Shown here piece after piece: positions 34,740 through 42,910 of a stretch of 64,000 bases of DNA (its first letter is position 1; each line of letters begins with the position of its first letter). The translations under genes and the position numbers were made by a program. The notes under the pieces are model-generated. The model was not told the origin of the DNA. It did not search any database and saw nothing but the letters and a program-made list of their open reading frames with translations. The stretch covers positions 1 to 64,000 of the forward strand of contig JBNKCL010000008.1 in the NCBI GenBank assembly GCA_050287725.1, read 5' to 3'. Source of the stretch: CBFDBF01 sp050287725 (GTDB lineage Bacteria; Pseudomonadota; Gammaproteobacteria; Chromatiales; Chromatiaceae).

Positions 34740-37028
34740 ATGAACCTGGTTATCGTCGAATCCCCCGCCAAAGCCAAGACCATCAAGAAATACCTGGGTC
34801 CCGAGTTCGAGGTCCTGGCCTCTTACGGCCATGTCCGCGACCTCGTTCCGAAAACGGGCGCGGTGGATCCCGAGCGGGATTTCGCCATGCAATATCAGGT
34901 GATCGAAAAGAACGAACGCCATGTCCAGGCCATCGCCAAGGCGCTGAAGAAGGCCGATTGCCTCTATCTCGCAACCGACCCCGACCGCGAAGGGGAGGCG
35001 ATCTCCTGGCACCTGTATGAGCTATTGAAGAAAAGGGGCCAGCTCAAGAACAAGACGGTACACCGCGTCGTCTTCAACGAGATCACCCGAAAGGCGGTAC
35101 AGGATGCGGTAGCCCACCCGCGGGAGCTCTCGCAGGAACTGATTAACGCGCAACAGGCACGGCGCGCGCTCGACTATCTGGTGGGCTTCAACCTCTCCCC
35201 GCTGCTCTGGAAGAAGGTGCGACGCGGCCTTTCCGCCGGCCGGGTTCAAAGTCCGGCCCTGCGCATGATCGTGGAGCGGGAGGAGGAGATCGAGGCGTTT
35301 CAGGCCCGGGAATATTGGACCATCGAGGCCGACCTGAACAAAGAGCAGCAGGCTTTCAGTGCCAAGCTGACCCGCCTGCAAGACGAAAAGTTGGAGCAAT
35401 TCTCCATCACCGACGGCGAACAGGCCGCCAAGGTAGAACAACGGCTGTTGGCAGAGGCGGCCGGCAAGCTGCTGGTGGCGAAGGTCGAAAAGAAGCAACG
35501 CAAGCGTAACCCGGCCGCCCCGTTCACCACCTCCACCCTGCAGCAGGAGGCGGCCCGCAAACTCGGATTTACCGCGCAACGCACCATGCGCACCGCGCAA
35601 CAGCTCTATGAGGGCATCGACACCGGCGCCGGCGCCGTGGGTCTCATCACCTACATGCGAACCGACTCGGTAAACCTGGCGGATGAGGCCTTGAACGAGC
35701 TGCGCGAGTTCATCGTGCAACAGTACGGGGAGCGCAATCTCCCGGACCAGCCCCGCCGCTACAAGACCAAGGCCAAGAACGCGCAGGAAGCGCACGAGGC
35801 GATTCGGCCCACCTCGGTCCGGCGAACCCCGGATGAGTTGCAACCTCACCTCACCAAGGACCAACACCGACTGTACGAACTGGTCTGGAAGCGCACCGTC
35901 GCCTCCCAGATGATCCACGCCACCATCGACACGGTCGGGGTGGATCTCGCCTGCGGCGACGGCAACATCTTTCGCGCCAGCGGCTCCACCATCGCCGATC
36001 CCGGCTTCATGGCGGTCTATCTGGAAGACGTGGACGACGCCAAGGCCGGAGATGACGACGAGAAACTGCTTCCCCCCCTGCGCGAGGGTGAGCAGGTGAC
36101 GCTCCAGACGATTCGCACCGAACAACACTTCACCGAACCGCCGCCCCGCTACAGCGAAGCGAGCCTGGTGAAAGCGCTCGAAGAGTACGGCATCGGCCGC
36201 CCCTCCACCTACGCCGCCATCATCTCCACGCTCCAGGATCGCGGATATGCGGAGTTGGAGAAGAAACGCTTTTACCCTACCGATGTGGGTCGTGTGGTCA
36301 ATCGTTTTCTGACCAGTTACTTCAGCCGCTATGTCGACTACGACTTCACCGCCAAGCTGGAAGACGAACTGGATGCCATCTCGCGCGGCGAAGAGGAGTG
36401 GGTCCCGTTGCTGCGCCGCTTCTGGCAACCGCTCAAGGAGCAGATCGACCACACCCAGGAGAACGTCAAGCGCAGCGACGTCACCCAGGAGGCGCTGGAT
36501 GAAACCTGTCCCAAATGCGGCGGCCCGCTCTCCATCCGGCTCGGGCGGCATGGCCGTTTCATCGGCTGCACCAACTACCCGGAGTGCGACTACACCCGTG
36601 ATCTGCGCGAAGGACAGGGAGAAGCGGAAGAGCCGGAGATCATCGAGGGCCGGCAATGTCCGGAGTGCGGCTCGGCGCTGATAATCAAAAAAGGCAAATA
36701 CGGCAAATTCATCGGCTGCTCCTCCTACCCGAACTGCCGTTTCATCGAACCGCTGGAGAAACCGCAGGATACCGGGGTCACCTGCCCCAAATGCGGTAAC
36801 GGCACCCTGTTAAAACGCAAATCCCGGCGCGGCAAGATCTTCTACTCCTGCTCCACCTACCCGACCTGCGACTATGCCACCTGGAACGAGCCGCTGGCGG
36901 AGCCCTGCCCCCGTTGCGGCTGGCCCATCCTCACCCTCAAGACCACCAAGCGCCGCGGGACCGAAAAGGTCTGCCCGCAGGAGGAGTGCTCTTATGTCGA
37001 GGCGGTCGAGGAAGAAGCCTCGGAATAA
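34740..37028 (+). CDS. topA: DNA topoisomerase I
   Basis: Relaxes negative supercoils, 762 residues. N-terminal Toprim (VIVESPAKAKTIKKYLG, LATDPDREGEAISWHL) and catalytic core with the active-site tyrosine in GLITYMRTDS (Tyr305). The C-terminus carries four cysteine-rich zinc-binding modules, the first at CPKCGGPLSIRLGRHG, then CPECGSALI, CPKCGNGTLL and CPRCGWPIL. Follows smg by 49 bases. Confidence 0.97.
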   Translation: MNLVIVESPAKAKTIKKYLGPEFEVLASYGHVRDLVPKTGAVDPERDFAMQYQVIEKNERHVQAIAKALKKADCLYLATDPDREGEAISWHLYELLKKRGQLKNKTVHRVVFNEITRKAVQDAVAHPRELSQELINAQQARRALDYLVGFNLSPLLWKKVRRGLSAGRVQSPALRMIVEREEEIEAFQAREYWTIEADLNKEQQAFSAKLTRLQDEKLEQFSITDGEQAAKVEQRLLAEAAGKLLVAKVEKKQRKRNPAAPFTTSTLQQEAARKLGFTAQRTMRTAQQLYEGIDTGAGAVGLITYMRTDSVNLADEALNELREFIVQQYGERNLPDQPRRYKTKAKNAQEAHEAIRPTSVRRTPDELQPHLTKDQHRLYELVWKRTVASQMIHATIDTVGVDLACGDGNIFRASGSTIADPGFMAVYLEDVDDAKAGDDDEKLLPPLREGEQVTLQTIRTEQHFTEPPPRYSEASLVKALEEYGIGRPSTYAAIISTLQDRGYAELEKKRFYPTDVGRVVNRFLTSYFSRYVDYDFTAKLEDELDAISRGEEEWVPLLRRFWQPLKEQIDHTQENVKRSDVTQEALDETCPKCGGPLSIRLGRHGRFIGCTNYPECDYTRDLREGQGEAEEPEIIEGRQCPECGSALIIKKGKYGKFIGCSSYPNCRFIEPLEKPQDTGVTCPKCGNGTLLKRKSRRGKIFYSCSTYPTCDYATWNEPLAEPCPRCGWPILTLKTTKRRGTEKVCPQEECSYVEAVEEEASE

Positions 37029-37105
37029 CCGCTGAGGCGGTAGCCTGAACCGGCAAAATCCGGTATCTTTCCCCCCCTTGCCACCCAAACAGGGGACACG
37101 GAGAG

Positions 37106-37612
37106 ATGAACAAGCCCTTTGTTGCCGTACTGATGGGTTCCGATTCCGATCTGCCGGTGCTACAGACCACCTTCGAGGTGTTGAAGCGCCTGGAGATCCC
37201 GTTCGAGGCCAAGATCACCTCCGCCCATCGCACACCCGATACGACCCGCGCCTACGTCAAGGACGCGGATGAACGCGGCTGCGCGGTGTTCATCGCTGCC
37301 GCCGGTCTCGCCGCCCACTTGGCCGGCGCCGTCTCCGCCGCCACCCTCAAACCGGTGATCGGCATCCCTCTGGATTCCGGCCCCCTGCAGGGGATGGACG
37401 CCCTGCTCTCCACCGTCATGATGCCCGGCGGCATCCCGGTGGCCACCGTTGCGGTGGGGAAACCGGGCGCCCGCAACGCCGCCTACCTCGCCGCTCAGAT
37501 CCTGGCGCTCTCCGATCCTGAGCTGGCGGCCCGGCTCCAGGCGGAACGGAGCGCCACCGCCGCCGAGGTCCTTGCGAAGGACGCCGAGCTCCAGTCCGAC
37601 CTGCTTCACTGA
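37106..37612 (+). CDS. purE: N5-carboxyaminoimidazole ribonucleotide mutase
   Basis: Class I PurE, 168 residues, purine biosynthesis. Signature segments GSDSDLPVLQTT, ITSAHRTPDTT and AAGLAAHLAGAVSAATLKPVIG are present. ATG at 37106 follows GGAGAG. It is normally followed by purK. Here tsaC follows after 3 bases and no purK is in the window, so the ATP-dependent carboxylase must lie elsewhere. Confidence 0.95.
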   Translation: MNKPFVAVLMGSDSDLPVLQTTFEVLKRLEIPFEAKITSAHRTPDTTRAYVKDADERGCAVFIAAAGLAAHLAGAVSAATLKPVIGIPLDSGPLQGMDALLSTVMMPGGIPVATVAVGKPGARNAAYLAAQILALSDPELAARLQAERSATAAEVLAKDAELQSDLLH

Positions 37613-37615
37613 CCG

Positions 37616-38200
37616 GTGGTGCACGGGCACCTGACAGGACGCCCCCTCCCCGCCTGGCGATTCCGCGAGACGGCCCGCTGCGTTCATGCCGGCGGGGTCG
37701 TCGCCTATCCCACCGAAGCGGTGTTCGGCCTCGGGTGCGACCCATTCGACTGGTTCGCGGTGGAACGAATCCTGGAACTCAAACAACGGTCGGTTGAAAA
37801 AGGATTGATCCTGATCGCCGCCGATTTCGAACAGCTGCGGCCGTTCGTACAGCCCCTCCCCGATCGGCAGATGCGGATCGCCTTCGACACCTGGCCCGGC
37901 CCGCATACCTGGTTGTTGCCGGCGGCAGACGCCCTACCGTCCTGGATTCGCGGCCACCATGACTCCGTCGCCGTACGCGTCACCGCGCACCCGGTGGCAG
38001 CCGCCCTCTGTCGTGCCTGCGGTTCCGCGCTGATCTCCACCAGCGCCAATCTCAGCGGCCGGCCCTCGGCCCGAAGCGCCTTGGGGGTACGTCTGCGGTT
38101 CGGCGACCGGATCGACCGTATCTTGAGCGGCTCGGTGGGGTCGGATTCGGAGCCGACGCCGATTCGTGATTTGGCCACCGGGCGTGTTGTTCGAGCCTGA
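37616..38200 (+). CDS. tsaC: Threonylcarbamoyl-AMP synthase (TsaC/YrdC family)
   Basis: Makes the threonylcarbamoyl-adenylate needed for the t6A modification of tRNA. 194 residues, SUA5/YciO/YrdC fold: GGVVAYPTEAVFGLGCDPF, ILELKQRSVEKGLILIA, RPFVQPLPDRQ, ISTSANLSG. Starts with GTG at 37616 (or the next GTG, 37619) 3 bases after purE. Two GTG codons follow each other, so the exact start is uncertain. Confidence 0.9.
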   Translation: MVHGHLTGRPLPAWRFRETARCVHAGGVVAYPTEAVFGLGCDPFDWFAVERILELKQRSVEKGLILIAADFEQLRPFVQPLPDRQMRIAFDTWPGPHTWLLPAADALPSWIRGHHDSVAVRVTAHPVAAALCRACGSALISTSANLSGRPSARSALGVRLRFGDRIDRILSGSVGSDSEPTPIRDLATGRVVRA

Positions 38201-38458
38201 TTACGCTGACTCCTCATTTGCTTGTAGTTCGGTAATTAGTTTCGTGACCGGTAGGCCCCGAGCCCTTTCTTTCTCTCTTGCGAATCGGCCACGAGGTACT
38301 TTCTCTTGCTTGTCCAAAAGAAAGGGGCTCGTGGCCCATGCTATGTGGGTGAAGAAAAGAACCGGGGCTGATGGGCTGAGAAAATAGTTACCAGTCTCAG
38401 AAAAAACCTATCGGCTACAAACCCGACTAACGCGACACAAACAAAAGCAAAACCGGAA
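38201..38458. other. Intergenic region with a repeat element, between tsaC and the ZIP gene
   Basis: 258 bases without a supported gene. It holds the inverted-repeat element at 38254-38337 and an AT-rich stretch (38385-38455) next to the ZIP stop. tsaC and zupT converge here. No classic terminator with T-run is evident. Confidence 0.5.
38254..38337. repeat. Inverted-repeat element, 84 bases
   Basis: Left arm GGCCCCGAGCCCTTTCTTT (38254-38272) pairs with right arm AAAAGAAAGGGGCTCGTGGCCC (38316-38337) in an imperfect stem. It resembles the dispersed intergenic repeats of many gammaproteobacteria whose six-frame translations read ...LSFSLANRPRGTFSCLSKRK. It does not encode a protein. Confidence 0.55.
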
Positions 38459-39286
38459 CTACACCACCCGCAACAACCACAAACTAAACGCCATCACAAA
38501 CATCCCACCCGCCACCCCGAAAATGGTGGAATGCCCGTTGCCGTAGACCCGGGCGGCCGGCAGCAACTCGTCAAAACTGATGTAGACCATGATGCCGGCC
38601 ACCAGCGCCAGCACCAAACCCACCAGCGACTCGCTCAACAGACTGGCGAACAGAACAAACCCGATCACCGCCCCCACCGGTTCGGTCAGCCCGGAGAGCA
38701 CGCTGTACCAGAAGGCCCGCCGGCGATCTCCGGTAGCGTGGTAGATAGGAAGCGAGACCGACATCCCCTCCGGGATGTTGTGGATCGCGATCGCCACCGC
38801 GATCGAAATTCCGAGCACCGGATCGGTCAGAGCAGTAATAAAGGTCGCAAATCCTTCCGGAAAGTTGTGGATGGCGATGGCGATCGCGGTAAACAGCCCG
38901 GTGCGATGGAGATTCACCTGCGGCCTCCCTCCCTGAATCTCTTCCAACTCACCCGGCCCTTTCAACTCATGAGGATTTACGTCGTCCGGCACCAGCCGGT
39001 CGATCACGGCGGCCAGCGCCAGTCCGCCGAAAAAGGCCCCGATCGCCGCCGCCTCGCCGGAAGCCGCACCCAGCGATTCTTCCATTCGCCTGACCGCGTC
39101 CGGCAACATCTCCATGAAGGAGACGTAGACCATCACCCCGCCCGAAAACCCCAACCCCACCGAAAGAACGGTGGTGCGCCGGCCCGGCAGAAAAAAGGCG
39201 ATCACCGCCCCGATCGCCGTGCTGAGTCCGGCGATCAGGGAAAGAGAGAAGGCCTGTAGCAGCTGCTGGGGGGTGTACCCGTCCAT
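38459..39286 (-). CDS. zupT: ZIP-family metal transporter (ZupT-like)
   Basis: Membrane permease for zinc, iron or other divalent cations, 275 residues, eight predicted helices. The metal-binding helices carry HNFPEGFATF and HNIPEGMSVSLP, the hallmark of the ZIP family, and a histidine in the loop between the N-terminal helices. It is the last gene of the peroxide/metal operon (perR-ferritin-rubrerythrin-zupT), 11 bases after rubrerythrin. It may supply iron or manganese when oxidative stress is handled. The precise metal is not determined. Confidence 0.85.
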   Translation of the reverse strand: MDGYTPQQLLQAFSLSLIAGLSTAIGAVIAFFLPGRRTTVLSVGLGFSGGVMVYVSFMEMLPDAVRRMEESLGAASGEAAAIGAFFGGLALAAVIDRLVPDDVNPHELKGPGELEEIQGGRPQVNLHRTGLFTAIAIAIHNFPEGFATFITALTDPVLGISIAVAIAIHNIPEGMSVSLPIYHATGDRRRAFWYSVLSGLTEPVGAVIGFVLFASLLSESLVGLVLALVAGIMVYISFDELLPAARVYGNGHSTIFGVAGGMFVMAFSLWLLRVV

Positions 39287-39297
39287 CGACGACCCGG

Positions 39298-39948
39298 TCA
39301 GGCCGCCTTACAGCGCCTGGCGAAATAGATCCGATCCGCCTTGCAGAGAGGACAGGCACCGGGTGGTTTTTTGCCCCGATGCACGTGCCCGCACACCTCA
39401 CACACCCACTCCTCTTCCTGCTCACTGGCGAAGAAACCGTCCTGTTCCAATAGCTGCAACAGTTCCAGGTACTCCGCCTCGTGCTCCACCTCAACCCGGC
39501 CGATGGCAGTGAGCAGCTTGGCGATCTCCGGATGCCCCTCCTCCTTGGCGATGGCCGCGAAGTCGGGATACATGGTGGTATGTTCATAGTTCTCGCCGGC
39601 CGCCGCGTACTGCAAATTGGAAGCCGTCGTATCCAGCTCGAACCCGTGCACCAACCGGTTGTAGGCCTTGAACTCCTCAAAGGCGTGGTATTTCTCGTTG
39701 TCCGCCGCCTGCTGAAAAAAGTCCGCGATCTTGTGTAACCCCTCTTCCGCCGCCATTTCGGCGAAAAACTCATACTTATTGCGTGCCTGCGACTCCCCGG
39801 CAAACGCCTTCATCAGATTGATCGCCGTGACCTCCTCGCTCACCAGAGCCATGGCCTGTCCGCAGCAGCTGAGCGTGCCGCCACCCACGGACTGCACCTC
39901 GACTACGTTGCCGCACTTTTCGCAACGATAACTTTGATACGGTTTCAT
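39298..39948 (-). CDS. Rubrerythrin with an N-terminal desulforedoxin-like part
   Basis: Peroxide-scavenging non-haem iron protein, 216 residues. N-terminal CEKCGNVVEVQSVGGGTLSCC is a desulforedoxin-like Fe(Cys)4 module, then the four-helix di-iron domain (ESQARNKYEFFAEMAAEEGLHKIADFF, EVEHEAEYLELL), and the C-terminal rubredoxin CEVCGHVHRGKKPPGACPLCKA. The ATG at 39948 follows AAAGG. Both ends have iron-sulfur-type centres, a domain order less common than the plain rubrerythrin. Lies 4 bases after the ferritin-like gene. Confidence 0.9.
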   Translation of the reverse strand: MKPYQSYRCEKCGNVVEVQSVGGGTLSCCGQAMALVSEEVTAINLMKAFAGESQARNKYEFFAEMAAEEGLHKIADFFQQAADNEKYHAFEEFKAYNRLVHGFELDTTASNLQYAAAGENYEHTTMYPDFAAIAKEEGHPEIAKLLTAIGRVEVEHEAEYLELLQLLEQDGFFASEQEEEWVCEVCGHVHRGKKPPGACPLCKADRIYFARRCKAA

Positions 39949-39952
39949 GCGT

Positions 39953-40459
39953 TTACCTTTTGAATTGTTCGATGAATTCGTGGATATCGTCGTACAGCGC
40001 CTGGAGATCCTCTTCGTGCTCCACCTCGTCGGCCAGGATCTGTGAGGCCATATCGTAGGTGACGATGTCCTTGTCACGGGTGGTCTCGATCAGTTGCGAG
40101 TAGACCTCGATGGCGCACTGTTCGCCCTTGATCGCCTGCTCCAGCACCTTGACCACATCGGGATCCTCCGGCGCTTCATAGCCGCAATTCGCATATTTCA
40201 TCCAATCCTTCGGGTGCAGCACCGGGGTACCCCCCAGCTGAACGATGCGGGTGGTGAGCATGGTGGCATGGCGTAATTCGTCGGCCGCATGCTGATCCAA
40301 CTCGGTAATGGCGGCATCCTTCATCACCCCCTTCACCACCTTGGCCTCAATAAAATACTGGTAATAAGCCAGCCATTCGTCGCTGTAGGCTTTATTGAGC
40401 AACGAAAGCACCTGCTCCGCCTCGATCCCACGTAGAATTGAAATGCCTTTTTTTGCCAT
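39953..40459 (-). CDS. Ferritin-like (bacterioferritin/Dps-type) protein
   Basis: 168-residue four-helix-bundle protein with YYQYFIEAKVV, HAADELRHATMLTTRIVQLGG, ALEQAIKGEQCAIEVYSQLI and DEVEHEEDLQALYDDI, where the E, H and EH residues of the di-iron site are in place. Probably stores or oxidises iron while consuming peroxide. The length and spacing fit the bacterioferritin/DPS-like branch; the haem-binding methionine is not obvious. Part of the perR operon. Confidence 0.85.
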   Translation of the reverse strand: MAKKGISILRGIEAEQVLSLLNKAYSDEWLAYYQYFIEAKVVKGVMKDAAITELDQHAADELRHATMLTTRIVQLGGTPVLHPKDWMKYANCGYEAPEDPDVVKVLEQAIKGEQCAIEVYSQLIETTRDKDIVTYDMASQILADEVEHEEDLQALYDDIHEFIEQFKR

Positions 40460-40525
40460 GCTGATTCTCCTGTTACATATCTACTGAAAAAGGGGAGGCG
40501 TTACACCGTAAAGCCGCCGTTTAAA

Positions 40526-40942
40526 TCAATTGTCGGATCGGTTCTGACACAACGCACATACGCCGTATATGATTACCTGCTTCCGCTCGGCCAAAAAATC
40601 CGGCTGTTTTCCAAATCGCCTCGGCAACGCATCCAGATCCATTTCCTCATCTTCGATCCTGCCGCAGCGACGGCAGATCAGATGCAGATGCTCCGGTTTC
40701 GCGATTTCATAAGCGGTGCGCTTCGCCGACACCGGCACCTCCACCAACACTCCGCTCTTCACCATCATCTGAACATTGTTGTAGATGGTAGTGAGCGAGA
40801 TGGAGGGTAGCGTCTGTTCCACCCGTTTCGCCAACTCCTCAATGGTGGCATGACCCAACTCCTCCGTGGCAGCCAGGATCGCGCGGCGCTGCCGGGTGGC
40901 CTTGAGGCCGTCGTCCCGCAAAAGTGTAGTGAGTTTTGGCAT
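40526..40942 (-). CDS. perR: PerR/Fur-family transcriptional regulator
   Basis: Metal-dependent repressor, 138 residues. N-terminal winged helix (RQRRAILAATEELGHATIEELAKRVEQTLPSISLTTIYNNVQMMVKSG) with the recognition helix TTIYNNVQ, then HLHLICRRCGRIEDEE and a CALCQN pair at the C-terminus that bind structural zinc. It probably senses peroxide or iron. Its genes downstream (ferritin, rubrerythrin, ZIP transporter) are classical PerR targets. The ATG is at 40942. A -35 TTGTAA, 16-bp spacer and -10 TATAGT are present upstream with palindromic sites. Confidence 0.88.
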   Translation of the reverse strand: MPKLTTLLRDDGLKATRQRRAILAATEELGHATIEELAKRVEQTLPSISLTTIYNNVQMMVKSGVLVEVPVSAKRTAYEIAKPEHLHLICRRCGRIEDEEMDLDALPRRFGKQPDFLAERKQVIIYGVCALCQNRSDN

Positions 40943-40971
40943 TACGAGATTTCTGGAATGGATCTCGAAGA

Positions 40972-41015
40972 CTATACTCTAAATAACAATTTTTACAAAT
41001 TGATAAAAATCATTC
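40972..41015 (-). promoter_or_regulatory. Promoter and putative PerR operator of the perR operon
   Basis: On the minus strand, -35 TTGTAA (40994-40999) and -10 TATAGT (40972-40977) are 16 bases apart. A perfect inverted repeat CAATTT-TTAC-AAATTG (40988-41003) overlaps the -35, and TTGATAAAAATCATT (41001-41015) lies just upstream with a TGAT-AAAA-ATCA palindrome. Such AT-rich palindromes suit Fur/PerR proteins. This would give autoregulation. Confidence 0.65.
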
Positions 41016-41122
41016 CTCCGCCCTCCGCTCCGGCCATAGCCCGCCCCGCAGGGGATTACTTGAGTGAACCGGGACGCTGCCCTTATAGTGGCCCCTGATT
41101 TTGACTCACCGCAGGCCACGCC

Positions 41123-41686
41123 ATGTCCGAACCGCTTCTCTGCAGCGCCTCGCAATCCCAACTCCTGATCATTGATATCCAGGAACGCCTGGTCGCCGCC
41201 ATGCCGGAAACGGCACGCGATGAGACGCTTTCCCGAACCGGACGGTTGTTGCAGGGCGCGGCGCTCCTGGGGGTCCCGACGATTCTCACCGAACAGTACC
41301 CTCAGGGTCTGGGGGCAACGGAAGCCACGGTAAAGCAACGGCTTCCCGGCGACTCCCGACGATTTGAAAAGACCAGTTTCTCCTGCTGCGATGCGGCCGG
41401 GTTCTGTGAAACCGGGCTTGTGGCCGAACGCGATCAAGTGGTGATTGCCGGGATGGAGACCCATGTCTGCGTGTTGCAGACCGCCTTCGATCTGCAGCGA
41501 CGCGGCTATCGGGTATTCGTGGTGGAGGACGCGGTCTGCTCCCGCTCGGCCGACCACAAGCGCAACGCCCTGGAGCGGATGCGCCAGACCGGTATCCAGA
41601 TCGCCAACAGCGAGTCGGTGCTGTTCGAGTGGCTGCGGGACTCAACGCACGAGCAATTCCGGGCGATCTCCAAGCTGGTCCGGTAA
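41123..41686 (+). CDS. Isochorismatase-family hydrolase
   Basis: 187-residue cysteine hydrolase. Visible: DIQERLVAAM near residue 17 (catalytic Asp), the lysine in RFEKTSFSCC, and AGMETHVCVLQTAFDLQRRGY with the nucleophile Cys. Members cleave amides or ethers such as nicotinamide or N-carbamoylsarcosine; the substrate is unknown here. The first two-cysteine pair CC in KTSFSCCDA is unusual but not catalytic. Starts with ATG at 41123. Confidence 0.85.
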   Translation: MSEPLLCSASQSQLLIIDIQERLVAAMPETARDETLSRTGRLLQGAALLGVPTILTEQYPQGLGATEATVKQRLPGDSRRFEKTSFSCCDAAGFCETGLVAERDQVVIAGMETHVCVLQTAFDLQRRGYRVFVVEDAVCSRSADHKRNALERMRQTGIQIANSESVLFEWLRDSTHEQFRAISKLVR

Positions 41687-41725
41687 GCAGCGGAGGTACC
41701 CCGGGACGCGCCTTCTGCAGGGCAT

Positions 41726-41758
41726 AAAAAAGGGCCCGTTCCCACCGGAACGAGCCCT
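41726..41758 (-). terminator. Terminator-like hairpin reading leftward
   Basis: Arms AGGGCCCGTTCC and GGAACGAGCCCT (one bulged base) with a CACC loop. Read on the minus strand it is followed by a T-run (A-run 41726-41731). It lies between two plus-strand genes (the hydrolase stop at 41686 and slyX at 41915) and no minus-strand gene is supported upstream of it before mlaC. It may terminate an antisense or small RNA or read-through from the mlaC operon. Confidence 0.6.
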
Positions 41759-41759
41759 G

Positions 41760-41820
41760 GCGCCTTGCTTCGGCGCGGGAGGGAAGGATCCCTCCCTAAC
41801 GGGGAGTCTCTCATCGAAAC
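41760..41820. repeat. Adjacent small hairpins
   Basis: GCGCC-TTGCTTC-GGCGC (41760-41776) and a GGGAGGGAAGGATCCCTCCC palindrome (about 41777-41796) follow the terminator-like hairpin directly. The string of stems in a 228-base spacer is unusual. They may form a structured RNA on either strand. Confidence 0.4.
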
Positions 41821-41914
41821 AAGAAGCAAACATGCGCTTCTGGTTCAATTTATCGGCCATCAGGACAAAAACTGTAGGGCTTTCGTCACAAATACGCAGT
41901 ATGGGGTCGGCAAA

Positions 41915-42118
41915 GTGAATGAGGAAATCGTAGAACTGCAAAGCCGGTTGGCGTTTCAGGAGGACCTCTTGCAGGAACTCAACGGCACCCTGGCCCGGCA
42001 ACAGCAAGAGATCCGGGAGCTACGGCTGGAACTGGAGGTGGTGCGGAGAGAACTGCGCAACCTCTCCACAGCGGCCGGCCCCTCCCCGGAACAGGAACCC
42101 CCGCCACCGCACTATTAA
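41915..42118 (+). CDS. slyX: SlyX family protein
   Basis: 67-residue coiled-coil protein. It starts GTG (MNEEIVELQSRLAFQEDLLQELN) and ends in the SlyX hallmark PPPPHY. Heptad-like leucine spacing spans residues 3-45. The upstream ORF from 41765 is not supported; the GTG at 41915 matches the family N-terminus. Function of SlyX is unknown, though it often lies near FKBP-type slyD, which is not here. It converges with the MlaC-like gene. Confidence 0.85.
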   Translation: MNEEIVELQSRLAFQEDLLQELNGTLARQQQEIRELRLELEVVRRELRNLSTAAGPSPEQEPPPPHY

Positions 42119-42152
42119 GCAGGCGAAGGGCCGCTGGAATCCGCCGAATCGC

Positions 42153-42827
42153 TCAGCCGAAGGAATTGGTTTCCTTGCTCAGTCCGACGGTCTTCACCCG
42201 CATCTCGTTCTTGCTCTTGAGGGCCTGGATCAGACCGTCGATACCACCGCGCCGGATCTCCTGATTGAAGTTGGTGCGATAGTTGGTCACCAGGCTGACC
42301 CCCTCGATCTTCACATTAAAGACCTTCCATCCCTGATCGTCGTGGTGCATCCGATAGAGCACTTCCACCGGCTGCCCCCCGGACCGCAGCACCTTGATTC
42401 GCACCTGAGCCATTTCCTCGTTATCGTGCTGTTGTAACGGGAAGTGCTGGATTTCCCAATCATTGAACTCGCTGAACGCGGTAGCGTACGTCCGAACCAG
42501 GAGCCGCTTGAACTGTTCGGTAAACTCGGCGCGCTGGTCGGGATTGGCCCGCTGCCAATGTTTCCCCAGCACCAGGGCCGAAACCCGTCCGAAATCGATG
42601 TGGGGGGCCAGCACCTCGTTCGCCAGCCGATAGGCATACTCCGGATCACTCCGCAGCCGTTCCCGATCCCGGCGCAGCAGGGTCTTGAGTTGATCGGAGA
42701 TGTCCTGAATCACCGCCTGCGGCTCACTCAGCCCCTCGCCCGCCCCGGCAGAGAGAACCGGCACCAACCCGAGTAATCCCACGATCACGGAGAGGAGAAC
42801 CCCTTTCCTGAAAATTGGCAGCACCAT
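42153..42827 (-). CDS. MlaC/Ttg2D-type phospholipid-binding protein
   Basis: Periplasmic phospholipid carrier of the Mla/toluene-tolerance transport family, 224 residues. A signal peptide (MVLPIFRKGVLLSVIVGLLG, ending before GEGLSEPQ) is followed by the fold with DPEYAYRLANEVLAPHIDFGRVSALVLGKHW, QRAEFTEQFKRLLVRTYATAFSEF, and EGVSLVTNYRTNFNQEIRRGGIDGLIQALKSKNE. The ATG at 42827 has GGAG 8 bases upstream; earlier ATG 42899 is weaker. No MlaDEF genes are adjacent, so it probably works with a transporter encoded elsewhere. Confidence 0.88.
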   Translation of the reverse strand: MVLPIFRKGVLLSVIVGLLGLVPVLSAGAGEGLSEPQAVIQDISDQLKTLLRRDRERLRSDPEYAYRLANEVLAPHIDFGRVSALVLGKHWQRANPDQRAEFTEQFKRLLVRTYATAFSEFNDWEIQHFPLQQHDNEEMAQVRIKVLRSGGQPVEVLYRMHHDDQGWKVFNVKIEGVSLVTNYRTNFNQEIRRGGIDGLIQALKSKNEMRVKTVGLSKETNSFG

Positions 42828-42910
42828 CGTTCGCGCTCCTTTGTATTTGTTTGCCAATGTAGCGGTCCGGACCGAAATTTCTTGACCCACTTCACACATT
42901 GGCCATCCGC

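Noticed and set aside
35022..36656. 544-residue minus-strand frame across topA
   Set aside because: Shadow of topA in the opposite strand. The topA reading has complete catalytic and zinc-binding motifs.
38166..38387. 73-residue plus-strand frame after tsaC
   Set aside because: Its translation contains the LSFSLANRPRGTFSCLSKRK string typical of a noncoding dispersed repeat.
41445..42007. Overlapping plus- and minus-strand frames around the slyX upstream hairpins
   Set aside because: They cross strong hairpins and the hydrolase gene, without ribosome sites. slyX from GTG 41915 explains the coding part.
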